A stretch of DNA of 56,490 nt from contig CAKRFY010000016.1 of the NCBI GenBank assembly GCA_934320895.1, positions 1-56,490 on the forward strand, written 5' to 3'. Below the pieces are notes generated by a model. That model was given only the letters and a program-made list of their open reading frames with translations. It searched no databases and had not been told where the DNA came from. The stretch's first letter is position 1, and every line of letters begins with the position of its first letter. Made by a program: the position numbers and the translations under genes. Source of the DNA: an uncultured Lachnospiraceae bacterium. Lineage in GTDB: Bacteria; Bacillota; Clostridia; Lachnospirales; Lachnospiraceae. Shown here piece by piece: positions 45,251-53,681 of this stretch.

Positions 45251-47695
45251 TTATTTCAAAATAGATTTCAGCTTAAAAGCTACAACTCTGTCCATGTGAT
45301 TCAGGGCGAGTGAACCGGGAAGAGCAGACTCAAAGTTTACATAAAGGTAAGTTGCATTTATGGCTATTCCTTCGTTTAGAGCAGGAGTGACAACTGTTTT
45401 TAGTTTTTTGCCAAGTTTCATTGATGTTTTGCCAACATTTGTTGGTTTATAGATATTGAGTTCATTTGTATAACCGTATGCTCTCGAAAGAATAAGTTTT
45501 CCTCCTGTTGCAAATGTTAATCCCTGAACGGAGGGAGGAATTGTTACACTTGACACTTCTTTTAAAGAAGATGTTTCAGCATTTTGATTTTCAATGGCAT
45601 AACTTCTTAGAGTTCCATTTTTAGTATATTGAAAATCTCCAGTCCATATGAGTTTTTTGTAGTATGTCAAAAATGAGCATGTGTAATTAGTAGTATAGGT
45701 TTTAGAGTATGTTACTTCTTTGTATATCATTTTCTTTTGGGCAGCATCTGTTATGTCTGAGAAAGATATACCACTTATTTTTTTGCCATTTGTTACCCAT
45801 ACTGTACTGCCATCAAAACATATTCCACCGGCATGCGTTTTATTTGGAAGTACGGCAACTGAAAGCAGTTTTCTAGTATATTTATCCATTATGTATATTA
45901 CAGATTTTTCTTCGGAATATGTATCATATGCTGTTATAAGCAGATATTTTCCTGCAAATGTTATGGCCTGAGGGCACATTTTAGTGCTTTCAAATCCGGC
46001 AACATTAGTAGATCTGATTCCGGGAATAGTTACACATTTATCGTAATTTGCATATTTTTTTACTGAAGTTACTTTATCCCATGCAGCACTTTTTAGCAGA
46101 GTTTTTTTAGTTTTATAATAGCTTGGGATGGTTGTGGTCCTTTTTGTTTTTACAGGCTTTACAGTTATCTGTTCAGAATTTTCGCCTGTAAAGGTCTGTG
46201 AAAATGCATTTCTGTATGCGCGGACAGTATAGTAATAAGAAGTGCCGGTATTCATGTTTTCATATATTTTTGACACATTGGATTTTCCTTCAAGTGTATC
46301 AATAAGTTGGTAATTATCATCAATAAGCTGATAGATATAATAACCACTTGCGCCTGTTGTCGCAGTCCATGACAGTCTTATTTTACCAAAACCTGATTTA
46401 CCCTTTACGGCAAGTTTAGCAGGAAGAGTGGAAGTCTTGGCTTCATTTGAATAGCTAAGTGCGGGGTGGTCACCGGTATCTGTATATGAAAGCAGTTTGT
46501 ATCTGTAGTTTGTGCCGGAATCAAGGTTGTTATCGGTGTATGAAAGTGTGGTTGTACTTGTAATATATACATACGAGCCAGAACCTTTCTTTCTATATAT
46601 AAGATAACCTGTTGCAGTTGTGTTTTCTGACCATGTAAGTGAGATTGAATCTGCCGTATTTGCACTGATAGCAACACCCGTTGCTGCTGTTGGTCTGGAA
46701 GCACAACGAAGTACATTTGTTTTAGCACTTTCAAGACCAGTGCGTTCATTTACACTGGTGATCTGGTAAGAGCATATGGTACCGGGGTCAAGGTTGACAT
46801 CTGAATATGAAGTTTTTGTTGTATGTAAAAGAAGTTCATAAGGACCATCATTTACACTTCTATATAAATTATAATAATCGCCACTTATGTTTTCATCCCA
46901 TGTTAAATCAATCTGTGTTTCAGTTTCAACTTCAGATTTGAATGCTGCAACAATAGATGGAAGTGTGGAAGCTGAAAATATATCTGACGCATCACCAGTA
47001 TTTTCTTCTGTGAGACAATATGCCTGAACATAAAAATCATAATCAACAGATGCTTTAAGTCCAGTAACTGTGTATGAATTTGACGATGAAATTCCTGACA
47101 TGGTAAATTCAGAGCTTTCTTTTGGTTTATAATAAATTTTATATGAGGCATTTCCGATGATATCCCAGCTTAAAGTTATCTGCCCCTGACCATCCACAGA
47201 TGTTATCCTGTCAGAAAATGTGACACCTGTTACTTTTGTGACAGAAGAACAAGTTTTAAATTCCTGCGATATCGTACCATAGGTTTTCTGACCGAGTATG
47301 TTTTTTTGATAGCAGGTTAATTTGTATGTAACAAGCGTTGCTGGGGTAAGATTCTTTAGTTCGTATGAGGTGTCTGAGGTTTCAATGGTTGTTGTGGAAT
47401 TATTATATGTAAGTGATAGGAGATAGCCGTCAGCATTCTGGACGGGTGTCCATTCTATTGTTATGGCAGATGATGTGACCGTAGTCGTGTGGGAGTCGGT
47501 TACGACACCGTCAAATTCAGGCTCCGGGGTATTTGATGGGGTAGGGCTGCTTTCATTTTCATCTGAAAAAAATGACATGGGACTGCTGTAGATAGAGGCT
47601 GCTTTTGATCTGATCATTTTGGCAGCACATAAGCATATTGAAATAGCACATATGATTTCAAAGAATATCATAAACTTCTTTTTTTTATTAAACAT
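45251..47695 (-). CDS. Secreted fibronectin type III repeat protein
   Basis: 814 residues. N-terminal membrane segment (FMIFFEIICAISICLCAA, ~8-25) acts as signal or anchor. A Ser/Pro linker (SSPTPSNTPEPE) follows. About five FN3 domains cover ~65-515, each with the W...A.GY..Y pattern (ITIEWTPVQNADGYLLSL; LSWDIIGNASYKIYYK; LTWDENISGDYYNLYRS; LTWSENTTATGYLIYRK; LSWTATTGASGYYIYQL). The C-terminal ~260 residues (AITFAGKYLLITAYDTYSEE; GGICFDGSTVWVTNGKK) look like a beta-propeller. No catalytic domain or sortase signal recognised. Probably a surface protein for binding host or plant material. Confidence 0.8.
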   Translation of the reverse strand: MFNKKKKFMIFFEIICAISICLCAAKMIRSKAASIYSSPMSFFSDENESSPTPSNTPEPEFDGVVTDSHTTTVTSSAITIEWTPVQNADGYLLSLTYNNSTTTIETSDTSYELKNLTPATLVTYKLTCYQKNILGQKTYGTISQEFKTCSSVTKVTGVTFSDRITSVDGQGQITLSWDIIGNASYKIYYKPKESSEFTMSGISSSNSYTVTGLKASVDYDFYVQAYCLTEENTGDASDIFSASTLPSIVAAFKSEVETETQIDLTWDENISGDYYNLYRSVNDGPYELLLHTTKTSYSDVNLDPGTICSYQITSVNERTGLESAKTNVLRCASRPTAATGVAISANTADSISLTWSENTTATGYLIYRKKGSGSYVYITSTTTLSYTDNNLDSGTNYRYKLLSYTDTGDHPALSYSNEAKTSTLPAKLAVKGKSGFGKIRLSWTATTGASGYYIYQLIDDNYQLIDTLEGKSNVSKIYENMNTGTSYYYTVRAYRNAFSQTFTGENSEQITVKPVKTKRTTTIPSYYKTKKTLLKSAAWDKVTSVKKYANYDKCVTIPGIRSTNVAGFESTKMCPQAITFAGKYLLITAYDTYSEEKSVIYIMDKYTRKLLSVAVLPNKTHAGGICFDGSTVWVTNGKKISGISFSDITDAAQKKMIYKEVTYSKTYTTNYTCSFLTYYKKLIWTGDFQYTKNGTLRSYAIENQNAETSSLKEVSSVTIPPSVQGLTFATGGKLILSRAYGYTNELNIYKPTNVGKTSMKLGKKLKTVVTPALNEGIAINATYLYVNFESALPGSLALNHMDRVVAFKLKSILK

Positions 47696-47786
47696 TTAAA
47701 TCTCCATTCTTCCGAAATATCTCATATCGGATTTTCCCAACTATACTTTCTGATATAATAATATAAATATATTACAAAAGCAAATC

Positions 47787-47815
47787 TTGACGCATAAATT
47801 TTTCTGAATTACTAT
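47787..47815 (+). promoter_or_regulatory. Promoter of sensor kinase gene
   Basis: TTGACG (47787-47792), a 17-base spacer and TACTAT (47810-47815), about 53 bp upstream of the kinase start. Confidence 0.65.
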
Positions 47816-47867
47816 AGTGTAAAAAAGTGGCAATATTAGGTCAAAGAAAATGATAGAGGATACACAA

Positions 47868-49682
47868 ATGAAATTATTTAAAAAAATCAGGAATAAGATA
47901 AAGAGTGGTTTAAGGCTGCATCACAGAATGATACTTATATATTTTGTTGGAGGAATGATTCCGTTTATAAGTGCGAGTTTATATACAAATGCAAAAAATC
48001 AGGCAAATATGGTACAACTTAATAAGAAAACGCGGCAAAGTGAGGTTGCAATATTAAAAAAACAGATAAGTGAGTCAATGGTAATTGCAACGGATGTGAT
48101 AAATGAATTATACAGAAATGAAGATGTAAAAGATATCACACAGAGAAGATACAAAAGTATTTCATCATTTGAGGATGATTGTAATGCAAGATTAGGAATA
48201 ATAGACAGTTATCTTAATTACTATAAAAGAGATATATCTGATATAAAGATATTTGTAGATAATAAGCCTATAAGTGCAAATAAATATTTCTTTTATCTTG
48301 GAGATGCCGTAAAAACTGAGGACTGGTATAAACCGACAATAGAGAGGAAGGGTGCTGTATGCTGGAGTTATGGAATATGCCGTACGACAAGACAAAAACA
48401 TATACAGGTTACAAGAGTAATGAGAGATGATGATGGAAATATGATCGGAATTCTCTGCGTGCAGCTTCAAAATGATTTTATAGTAAATACTATTACAGAG
48501 TGTTCTATGAATACAATACTTTTATGCAATGATGAGGATACGATATATACGAATTTTTCGATGGATGATGATACACCATTTTTGTCAAAAGAATTAAAAA
48601 AGAGAAAACAATATCAGTATGCTGACCGTATGACAATCGGCGTGAAGGACTATTTGGTTGTTTATGATAAGATATATCCAAGAGTGCGTGGATATCATAA
48701 GAAGCATATACCACATTATACGATCGTTATGATAGAGCAATATCAGAATCTTACTTCTGATATATATATAAATAGTTTGAAAAGCTATACGGCTGTTATA
48801 GCTGGTCTTTTTGCATCAGTAGTGCTTATATTTGTTTTTTCAAAGATGTATGCAAACAGGATGGAACTTTTCAGAAAGCAGATGCATTATGTTGCGATTG
48901 GAGAATACGATAAAGTTACAGAAATAACAGGAGAAGATGAAATTGCTGAACTTTACAAAGAACTTGAAAAGATGATGGATGATAATAAAAAACTTTTACG
49001 CAGGGTTGTTGATGAACAGGTCCAAAAAGAAAAGATCCATACAAAACAGCGTGAAGTTGAATTTAAAATGCTTGCAAGTCAGATAAATCCACATTTTCTA
49101 TATAATACACTTGAAACAATAAGAATGAAAGCAAAGATAAACAAGGAGCCTGAAATAGAAGAACTTGTAAAAATGCTTGCAAAGATTATGAGGAGAAATA
49201 TTCAGGTGAGTGATAAAGAGGTTACTCTTAAGTCAGAAGTACAGCTTATTGAATATTATCTTAAGATTCAGGAATACAGATTTGGAGACAGGATAAAATC
49301 TCAGGTAATAGTTGATGATAATGTAGAGATGGATGCAAAGGTTATGCCACTTATAATACAGCCATTTGTTGAAAATGCATTTGTTCATGGTCTTGAGTCA
49401 AGTGAGGATGGTGGGATTCTTACGGTTCATGTAAGCAGAGATATAGGGATCATCGTTGTTACGGTAGAAGATAATGGTGTCGGAATGGATTATTATGAAC
49501 TTGGAGAACTAAGGTATGCAATAAATTCAGGAGAGGCGGCAGAGAAAGGTCATATAGGTGTAAGCAATGTAAATCAGAGACTTAAACTTCAATATGGGGA
49601 GCAGTATGGGATAACTGTTGACAGCAAAAAAGGTGTTGGAACAAAGATAATGATACGCATGCCATTACTTTTTGCAGAGTAG
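47868..49682 (+). CDS. YesM-type sensor histidine kinase
   Basis: 604 residues. Two membrane spans (MILIYFVGGMIPFISASLY, ~22-40, and YTAVIAGLFASVVLIFVFS, ~286-305) enclose an extracellular sensor domain. A HAMP-like linker is followed by the His_kinase/YpdA-type block ASQINPHFLYNTLETIRMKAK with the phosphoacceptor His. The GHKL ATPase has QPFVENAFVHG and VEDNGVGM. Such kinases with a YesN-type AraC regulator control carbohydrate ABC transporters. No response regulator gene is next to it in this window. The ATG at 47868 follows AGAGGA; the ATG at 47850 is less likely. Confidence 0.92.
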   Translation: MKLFKKIRNKIKSGLRLHHRMILIYFVGGMIPFISASLYTNAKNQANMVQLNKKTRQSEVAILKKQISESMVIATDVINELYRNEDVKDITQRRYKSISSFEDDCNARLGIIDSYLNYYKRDISDIKIFVDNKPISANKYFFYLGDAVKTEDWYKPTIERKGAVCWSYGICRTTRQKHIQVTRVMRDDDGNMIGILCVQLQNDFIVNTITECSMNTILLCNDEDTIYTNFSMDDDTPFLSKELKKRKQYQYADRMTIGVKDYLVVYDKIYPRVRGYHKKHIPHYTIVMIEQYQNLTSDIYINSLKSYTAVIAGLFASVVLIFVFSKMYANRMELFRKQMHYVAIGEYDKVTEITGEDEIAELYKELEKMMDDNKKLLRRVVDEQVQKEKIHTKQREVEFKMLASQINPHFLYNTLETIRMKAKINKEPEIEELVKMLAKIMRRNIQVSDKEVTLKSEVQLIEYYLKIQEYRFGDRIKSQVIVDDNVEMDAKVMPLIIQPFVENAFVHGLESSEDGGILTVHVSRDIGIIVVTVEDNGVGMDYYELGELRYAINSGEAAEKGHIGVSNVNQRLKLQYGEQYGITVDSKKGVGTKIMIRMPLLFAE

Positions 49683-49713
49683 TGCAGTGTTGTTTAAAAA
49701 GTAAATATTTTAA

Positions 49714-49780
49714 CTAATTCTAGGGGTAAATATGTCAAAAAAATATGGTTTTATTTTGAGGTATTTACCCCTAGAATTAG
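49714..49780. repeat. 19-bp perfect inverted repeat
   Basis: CTAATTCTAGGGGTAAATA (49714-49732) is perfectly repeated in inverse at 49762-49780 around a 29-base AT-rich loop. There is no T run after it. It lies between the sensor kinase gene and the exported-protein gene and may be an mRNA stem, a weak terminator or a regulator-binding site. Confidence 0.85.
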
Positions 49781-49869
49781 GTTAAGATATTGGAAATTAG
49801 GTGACTTGGCTATTTGTTTGTTATATAGTCATATCATCTGTCAAAAAAAGTATAGGAGGAAGATTTATT

Positions 49870-50748
49870 ATGAGAAAATCTTTAAGAAAAATTTCGGCAG
49901 CTATCGCAGGATGTGCTCTTGCAATGGCACTTACAATAGGTGCAGTACCTAATGCAGCAAGTGCAGCGACAAAGCCACAGTCGACAAAAGCAGGTATAAA
50001 GGCAGGAAAGGCAAAGTTTGATCCCGATGGAACATATCATGCTTATTTTGGCTTTCAGCAGAAAGATACATGGATTTTCCGTGATGCATGGTTTAATCCT
50101 AATACAGGACGTGATGGAAAAGACCTTAAGAATTTAGATTATAATGGACTTCTTCAGTCTGGTGACAATGGTACAACACAGCTTGAAAGTACAAAAGTTA
50201 CTGATGCAGAAATCACAGGAAATGGTACATATACTATCGGTGTGACAGGCATTAACAGTGCGCTTGCTGATCCTGACGGGGAGAGCAATGTTATTGCACT
50301 TATCTATGCATCAACAGATATTCCACTTAGTGCAATTGAGGACGGAACAGTTAAAGTTACAGATGTAAAGATGTCAATTGATGGAAAGGAAGCATTTTCA
50401 GGAGAGCCATATATTAATGAAGATACAAAACTTCTTAAATTGTATCAGTTTGATTGTGTAAATACGTGGCAGAATGAAGGATATGAGAATCCATCAATTT
50501 TGACACCAAAGGATAGTATCCAGATTACATTTACAATAAGTGGATTTAACAAAGATAATCCGAATGCAGTTGAAGCTACTGCAGCAGCAGATACAAGCAG
50601 TTCAGCAGGTTCATCATCAACATCTTCTGCTTCAAGCAGTGCGGAGGAATCTTCAGGTTCATCATCAGGAACAGTTGCAGTTGTTGTGGTTGTTGCAGTT
50701 GTTGTTATCGCAGGTGTTGTAGTATACATCAAAAAGAAGAAAAAATAA
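49870..50748 (+). CDS. Exported membrane-anchored protein with Ser-rich stalk
   Basis: 292 residues. A classic signal peptide (MRKSLRKISAAIAGCALAMALTIGAVPNAASAA) is followed by a ~200-residue beta-rich domain with many aromatic residues (YHAYFGFQQKDTWIFRDAWFNPNTG...) that is not recognised but could bind carbohydrate. A Ser/Thr/Ala-rich stalk (~245-268), one membrane span (TVAVVVVVAVVVIAGVVVYI) and a KKKKK tail end it. The topology places the domain outside the cell. The ATG at 49870 follows AGGAGG with a 10-base gap. The position between kinase and permeases suggests a role in substrate capture or sensing. Confidence 0.75.
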   Translation: MRKSLRKISAAIAGCALAMALTIGAVPNAASAATKPQSTKAGIKAGKAKFDPDGTYHAYFGFQQKDTWIFRDAWFNPNTGRDGKDLKNLDYNGLLQSGDNGTTQLESTKVTDAEITGNGTYTIGVTGINSALADPDGESNVIALIYASTDIPLSAIEDGTVKVTDVKMSIDGKEAFSGEPYINEDTKLLKLYQFDCVNTWQNEGYENPSILTPKDSIQITFTISGFNKDNPNAVEATAAADTSSSAGSSSTSSASSSAEESSGSSSGTVAVVVVVAVVVIAGVVVYIKKKKK

Positions 50749-50786
50749 TCAATTGTTTGTCTGCCATAAAATAAATTTTTAAATAA

Positions 50787-50818
50787 AAACTGTCGTGCTT
50801 TTGAGCATGGCAGTTTTT
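50787..50818 (+). terminator. Terminator of the exported-protein gene
   Basis: AAACTGTCGTGCT and AGCATGGCAGTTT pair with two G-U pairs around a short loop, followed by TTTT. Confidence 0.85.
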
Positions 50819-50844
50819 TGTCCATAAAAGATTTCACAAGATTT

Positions 50845-50888
50845 GTTATGAGCAAGTAGCAGAGTGGATTGAGAATATCCGCTTGACT
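50845..50888 (+). repeat. Dispersed intergenic repeat, copy 4 (3' half only)
   Basis: GTTATGAGCAAGTAGCAGAG followed by TGGATTGAGAATATCCGC and TTGACT. The stem is GTGGAT/ATCCGC with one G-U pair. The 5' part present in copies 1-3 is absent. Confidence 0.8.
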
Positions 50889-51108
50889 GGCATGTTATAC
50901 CAAATAATTTATGTATTAAATATAAATTTTGCATGTACATTATTAATTAATGTTAAACTTGTATGAAAAGTAAATGTATTTTCGGTCAATAATTTGTGGT
51001 AGTATTTTAAAGCTTGTATTTATATAATTATTTCAATAAGAAGGTCAGATAAGAGATAAATGGTTGATAAAACCAAAAGATTATCCAACTATGATTTAGG
51101 AGGTCATT

Positions 51109-52572
51109 ATGAAAGAAGAAAAAAAAGAAAGGAGAGGTACGTTAGACTATGTCTATATAGTACAGAGACTTATTACTATTTTAGCTATAGTTGCAGCGTT
51201 CTTCCCAGCATTTAGTCCATCAAGAATTACTAAATTGATAGACGCAACGATTTCATTATTTACATCTGGTATTTCATACTCAAGTCTTACTGGCGGTGCC
51301 AGCAGGGCATTGCGTATGGGATGGGTTGATGATAGTGTGTTTATCGTATTGTTTTTAGGTTCACTTTTACTCATCATCGGTATTTGCCTTGCTATTGCTG
51401 GTGGATGTATGTCTTTGGGAAATCTCAGATTACAGAGATTTGGACTTATATTTTCACTTGCAGGTTCAGTAGTCCAGATGATTGGTGTTGCTCTTTGTTA
51501 TGTAAGTTATAATATGATTCAGAGCAGTGAAAACGTAAGACGTGTAAAGCCTATATTCCCTAATGGAATGATTTTATATGCAGTGTTCGCAATTGTATTA
51601 CTTATTACAACACTTATTCTTATGGCTGGTATGCCTAAGGCTGACAAGAGTGAAAAATTTGAAATGGAATCAAAATATAAGCTTTTCCTTATGTTCCTTC
51701 CATTTGCAGCACTTGCTTTTGTATTCTGCTACTTACCACTCTGGGGTTGGAGATATGCATTCTTCGATTACAAAGCTGGTGGAACTTTATCAATGAGCAA
51801 CTTTGTAGGATTTAAGTGGTTTACATATTTATTTAAGAATGCAGCTACAAGACGTGACCTTTTGAATGTTATGAAAAATACACTTGGTCTTAGTGCTTTG
51901 AATGTATTTACAAGCTGGGTACCTATGGTATTCGCTATATTCCTTTGTGAGATCAAGAGTCTTAGATTCCGTCGTTTCGTACAGACATTTACAACAATCC
52001 CTAACTTCATAAGCTGGGTACTTGTATATGCTATTGCGATTGCTATTTTCTCTACAGATGGTTTCGTTAACACATTTATGAGACAGATTGGAATGCTTGC
52101 AGAGGATGCACAGGGTAAGAATTACCTGATGAATGATGCACACATGTGGATCAAGATGTGGGCATGGGGCACATGGAAAGGTGTAGGTTGGAGTGCTATT
52201 ATCTATATAGCAGGTATTTCAGGTATTGACCAGAGCCTTTATGAAGCTGCTACAGTTGATGGCGCAGGAAGATTCCAGAAAATGTGGCATGTAACACTTC
52301 CGGGACTTTTACCAACATTCTTTGTACTTTTACTTATGTCAATTGCAAATATCCTTACAAATGGTCTTGACCAGTACCTCTGTTTCTCAAATGCACGAAA
52401 TGCACAGTCTATCAGAGTACTTGACCTTTATGTTTACCAGTTAGGTATGGGCAGTGGCGGAAGTATTCCGTTGTCAACGGTCGTAGGTATGTTTAAATCA
52501 GTAATATCCGTAGTATTGTTGTTTGTTGCCAATGGAGCATCTAAGCTGCTTCGTGGTGAGAGTATTATTTAG
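51109..52572 (+). CDS. ABC transporter permease, LplB type, with extra N-terminal membrane domain
   Basis: 487 residues, versus about 300 for usual LplB-type permeases. The first ~185 residues form an additional domain with about four membrane spans (TILAIVAAFFPAFS; VFIVLFLGSLLLIIGICLAIAGG; LIFSLAGSVVQMIGVALCYV; ILYAVFAIVLLITTLILMAGM). The permease core follows (MFLPFAALAFVFCYLPLWGW onward), with the EAA loop EAATVDGAGRFQKMWHVTLP that contacts the ATPase. No ATP-binding subunit is encoded nearby, so it probably shares an MsmK-type ATPase. AGGAGGTCATT precedes the ATG. Cotranscribed with the second permease. Confidence 0.9.
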   Translation: MKEEKKERRGTLDYVYIVQRLITILAIVAAFFPAFSPSRITKLIDATISLFTSGISYSSLTGGASRALRMGWVDDSVFIVLFLGSLLLIIGICLAIAGGCMSLGNLRLQRFGLIFSLAGSVVQMIGVALCYVSYNMIQSSENVRRVKPIFPNGMILYAVFAIVLLITTLILMAGMPKADKSEKFEMESKYKLFLMFLPFAALAFVFCYLPLWGWRYAFFDYKAGGTLSMSNFVGFKWFTYLFKNAATRRDLLNVMKNTLGLSALNVFTSWVPMVFAIFLCEIKSLRFRRFVQTFTTIPNFISWVLVYAIAIAIFSTDGFVNTFMRQIGMLAEDAQGKNYLMNDAHMWIKMWAWGTWKGVGWSAIIYIAGISGIDQSLYEAATVDGAGRFQKMWHVTLPGLLPTFFVLLLMSIANILTNGLDQYLCFSNARNAQSIRVLDLYVYQLGMGSGGSIPLSTVVGMFKSVISVVLLFVANGASKLLRGESII

Positions 52573-52586
52573 GAGGTGAGTACGAT

Positions 52587-53555
52587 ATGGCAATGACAAA
52601 ACAGGAAAAAGAAGATGCTAAGAGAGAAAGAGAGTACGAAAAAAAGCATAAAAGAAAATATCGTCTTACACCTGGTGATATAGTATTTAATATTTGTAAC
52701 TATTTGTTCTTTACATTATTTACAATTACATGTATATTCCCATTTTGGTACTTATTCGTAAATACGGTATCAAGAAATGATTATGTACAGAGAGGTATCG
52801 TAAATTTTTGGCCAAAGGGATTCAATATCCAGAACTACCTTGCTCTTAAAGATGTAGGAGATCTTGGTTCAGCATTTATCGTATCAGTATCCAGAACTAT
52901 TCTTGGTACTGCACTCATGGTAGTTGCATCAGCATTTATCGGTTACCTTGTTACAAAGCAGGAAATGTGGCATAGAAGCTTTTGGTATCGTTTCCTTGTT
53001 ATTACAATGTATTTCAATGCAGGTCTTATTCCTTGGTATATGAACTTTGCAATGCTGGGTATGACAAATCATTACTCTGCATATATCATTCCTGCTATCG
53101 TGGCTCCTTATAATATCATTCTTGTAAAGACATATATAGAGTCAATACCGGCAGAGCTTGAGGAAAGTGCATTTATTGATGGTGCTTCATATATGATGGT
53201 ATTTAGAAAACTTATATGGCCACTTAGCAAACCAATCCTTGCAACAATCGCTATTTTCGGTGCTGTAGGACATTGGAATTCATTCCAGGATTCCCTTATC
53301 CTTATGTCAGGAAATTCAAAACTCTTTACATTGCAGCATAGACTTTATATTTATCTGAATCAGTCATCAAACCTTGGTGCATTGATGGAAGGTGCAGATT
53401 CATCTACTGCTAAGAGTGCGATTGAGCAGGCTATGAATACAAAGGTTATTAAGTATACTATTTCAATGGTATCAGTTATTCCAATTCTTTGTGTATATCC
53501 ATTTATGCAGAGATATTTTGAAAAAGGTATTATGCTTGGTGCTGTTAAAGGCTGA
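52587..53555 (+). CDS. ABC transporter permease, LplC type
   Basis: 322 residues of the carbohydrate uptake CUT1 family. A charged N-terminus (KQEKEDAKREREYEKKHKRKY) precedes six membrane spans. The family phrase YLFFTLFTITCIFPFWYLFVNTVS and the EAA loop ESAFIDGASYMMVFRKLIWPLSKP are visible, and the protein ends in YFEKGIMLGAVKG, typical of LplC/YtcP. GGAGGTGAG precedes the ATG, 14 bp after the first permease. Probably imports an oligosaccharide with the lipoprotein at 54656. Confidence 0.93.
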   Translation: MAMTKQEKEDAKREREYEKKHKRKYRLTPGDIVFNICNYLFFTLFTITCIFPFWYLFVNTVSRNDYVQRGIVNFWPKGFNIQNYLALKDVGDLGSAFIVSVSRTILGTALMVVASAFIGYLVTKQEMWHRSFWYRFLVITMYFNAGLIPWYMNFAMLGMTNHYSAYIIPAIVAPYNIILVKTYIESIPAELEESAFIDGASYMMVFRKLIWPLSKPILATIAIFGAVGHWNSFQDSLILMSGNSKLFTLQHRLYIYLNQSSNLGALMEGADSSTAKSAIEQAMNTKVIKYTISMVSVIPILCVYPFMQRYFEKGIMLGAVKG

Positions 53556-53604
53556 TATTGCAATTTATGTCAAAGTTTGATAATCTGATTATAATTTTTA
53601 ATAG

Positions 53605-53632
53605 ATGGGTGATTGTGTAAGCAGTCACCCAT
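53605..53632 (+). terminator. Hairpin between permease and yesL
   Basis: ATGGGTGATTG (53605-53615) and CAGTCACCCAT (53622-53632) form an 11-bp stem with one G-U pair and a 6-base loop. The tail is A-rich, so it is more likely an mRNA-stabilising or attenuating stem than a full terminator. TATAAT at ~53589 upstream of it could belong to a promoter for yesL. Confidence 0.5.
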
Positions 53633-53681
53633 TAAAAAATATATGCAACATTTATAGTCAGATAGGAGGATAAATTTTAAT

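Larger units (their letters stand above)
50749..51108. other. Spacer with terminator and repeat copy 4, no CDS
   Basis: 360 bp. The terminator (50787-50818) and repeat copy (50845-50888) are listed separately. The rest, AT-rich, should carry the promoter of the transporter operon; no near-consensus promoter was found, which would fit activator control. Confidence 0.65.

Noticed and set aside
45251..47695. Sortase-anchored surface protein
   Set aside because: No LPXTG-like motif, terminal hydrophobic span or basic tail at the C-terminus; the same holds for the other large secreted proteins here.
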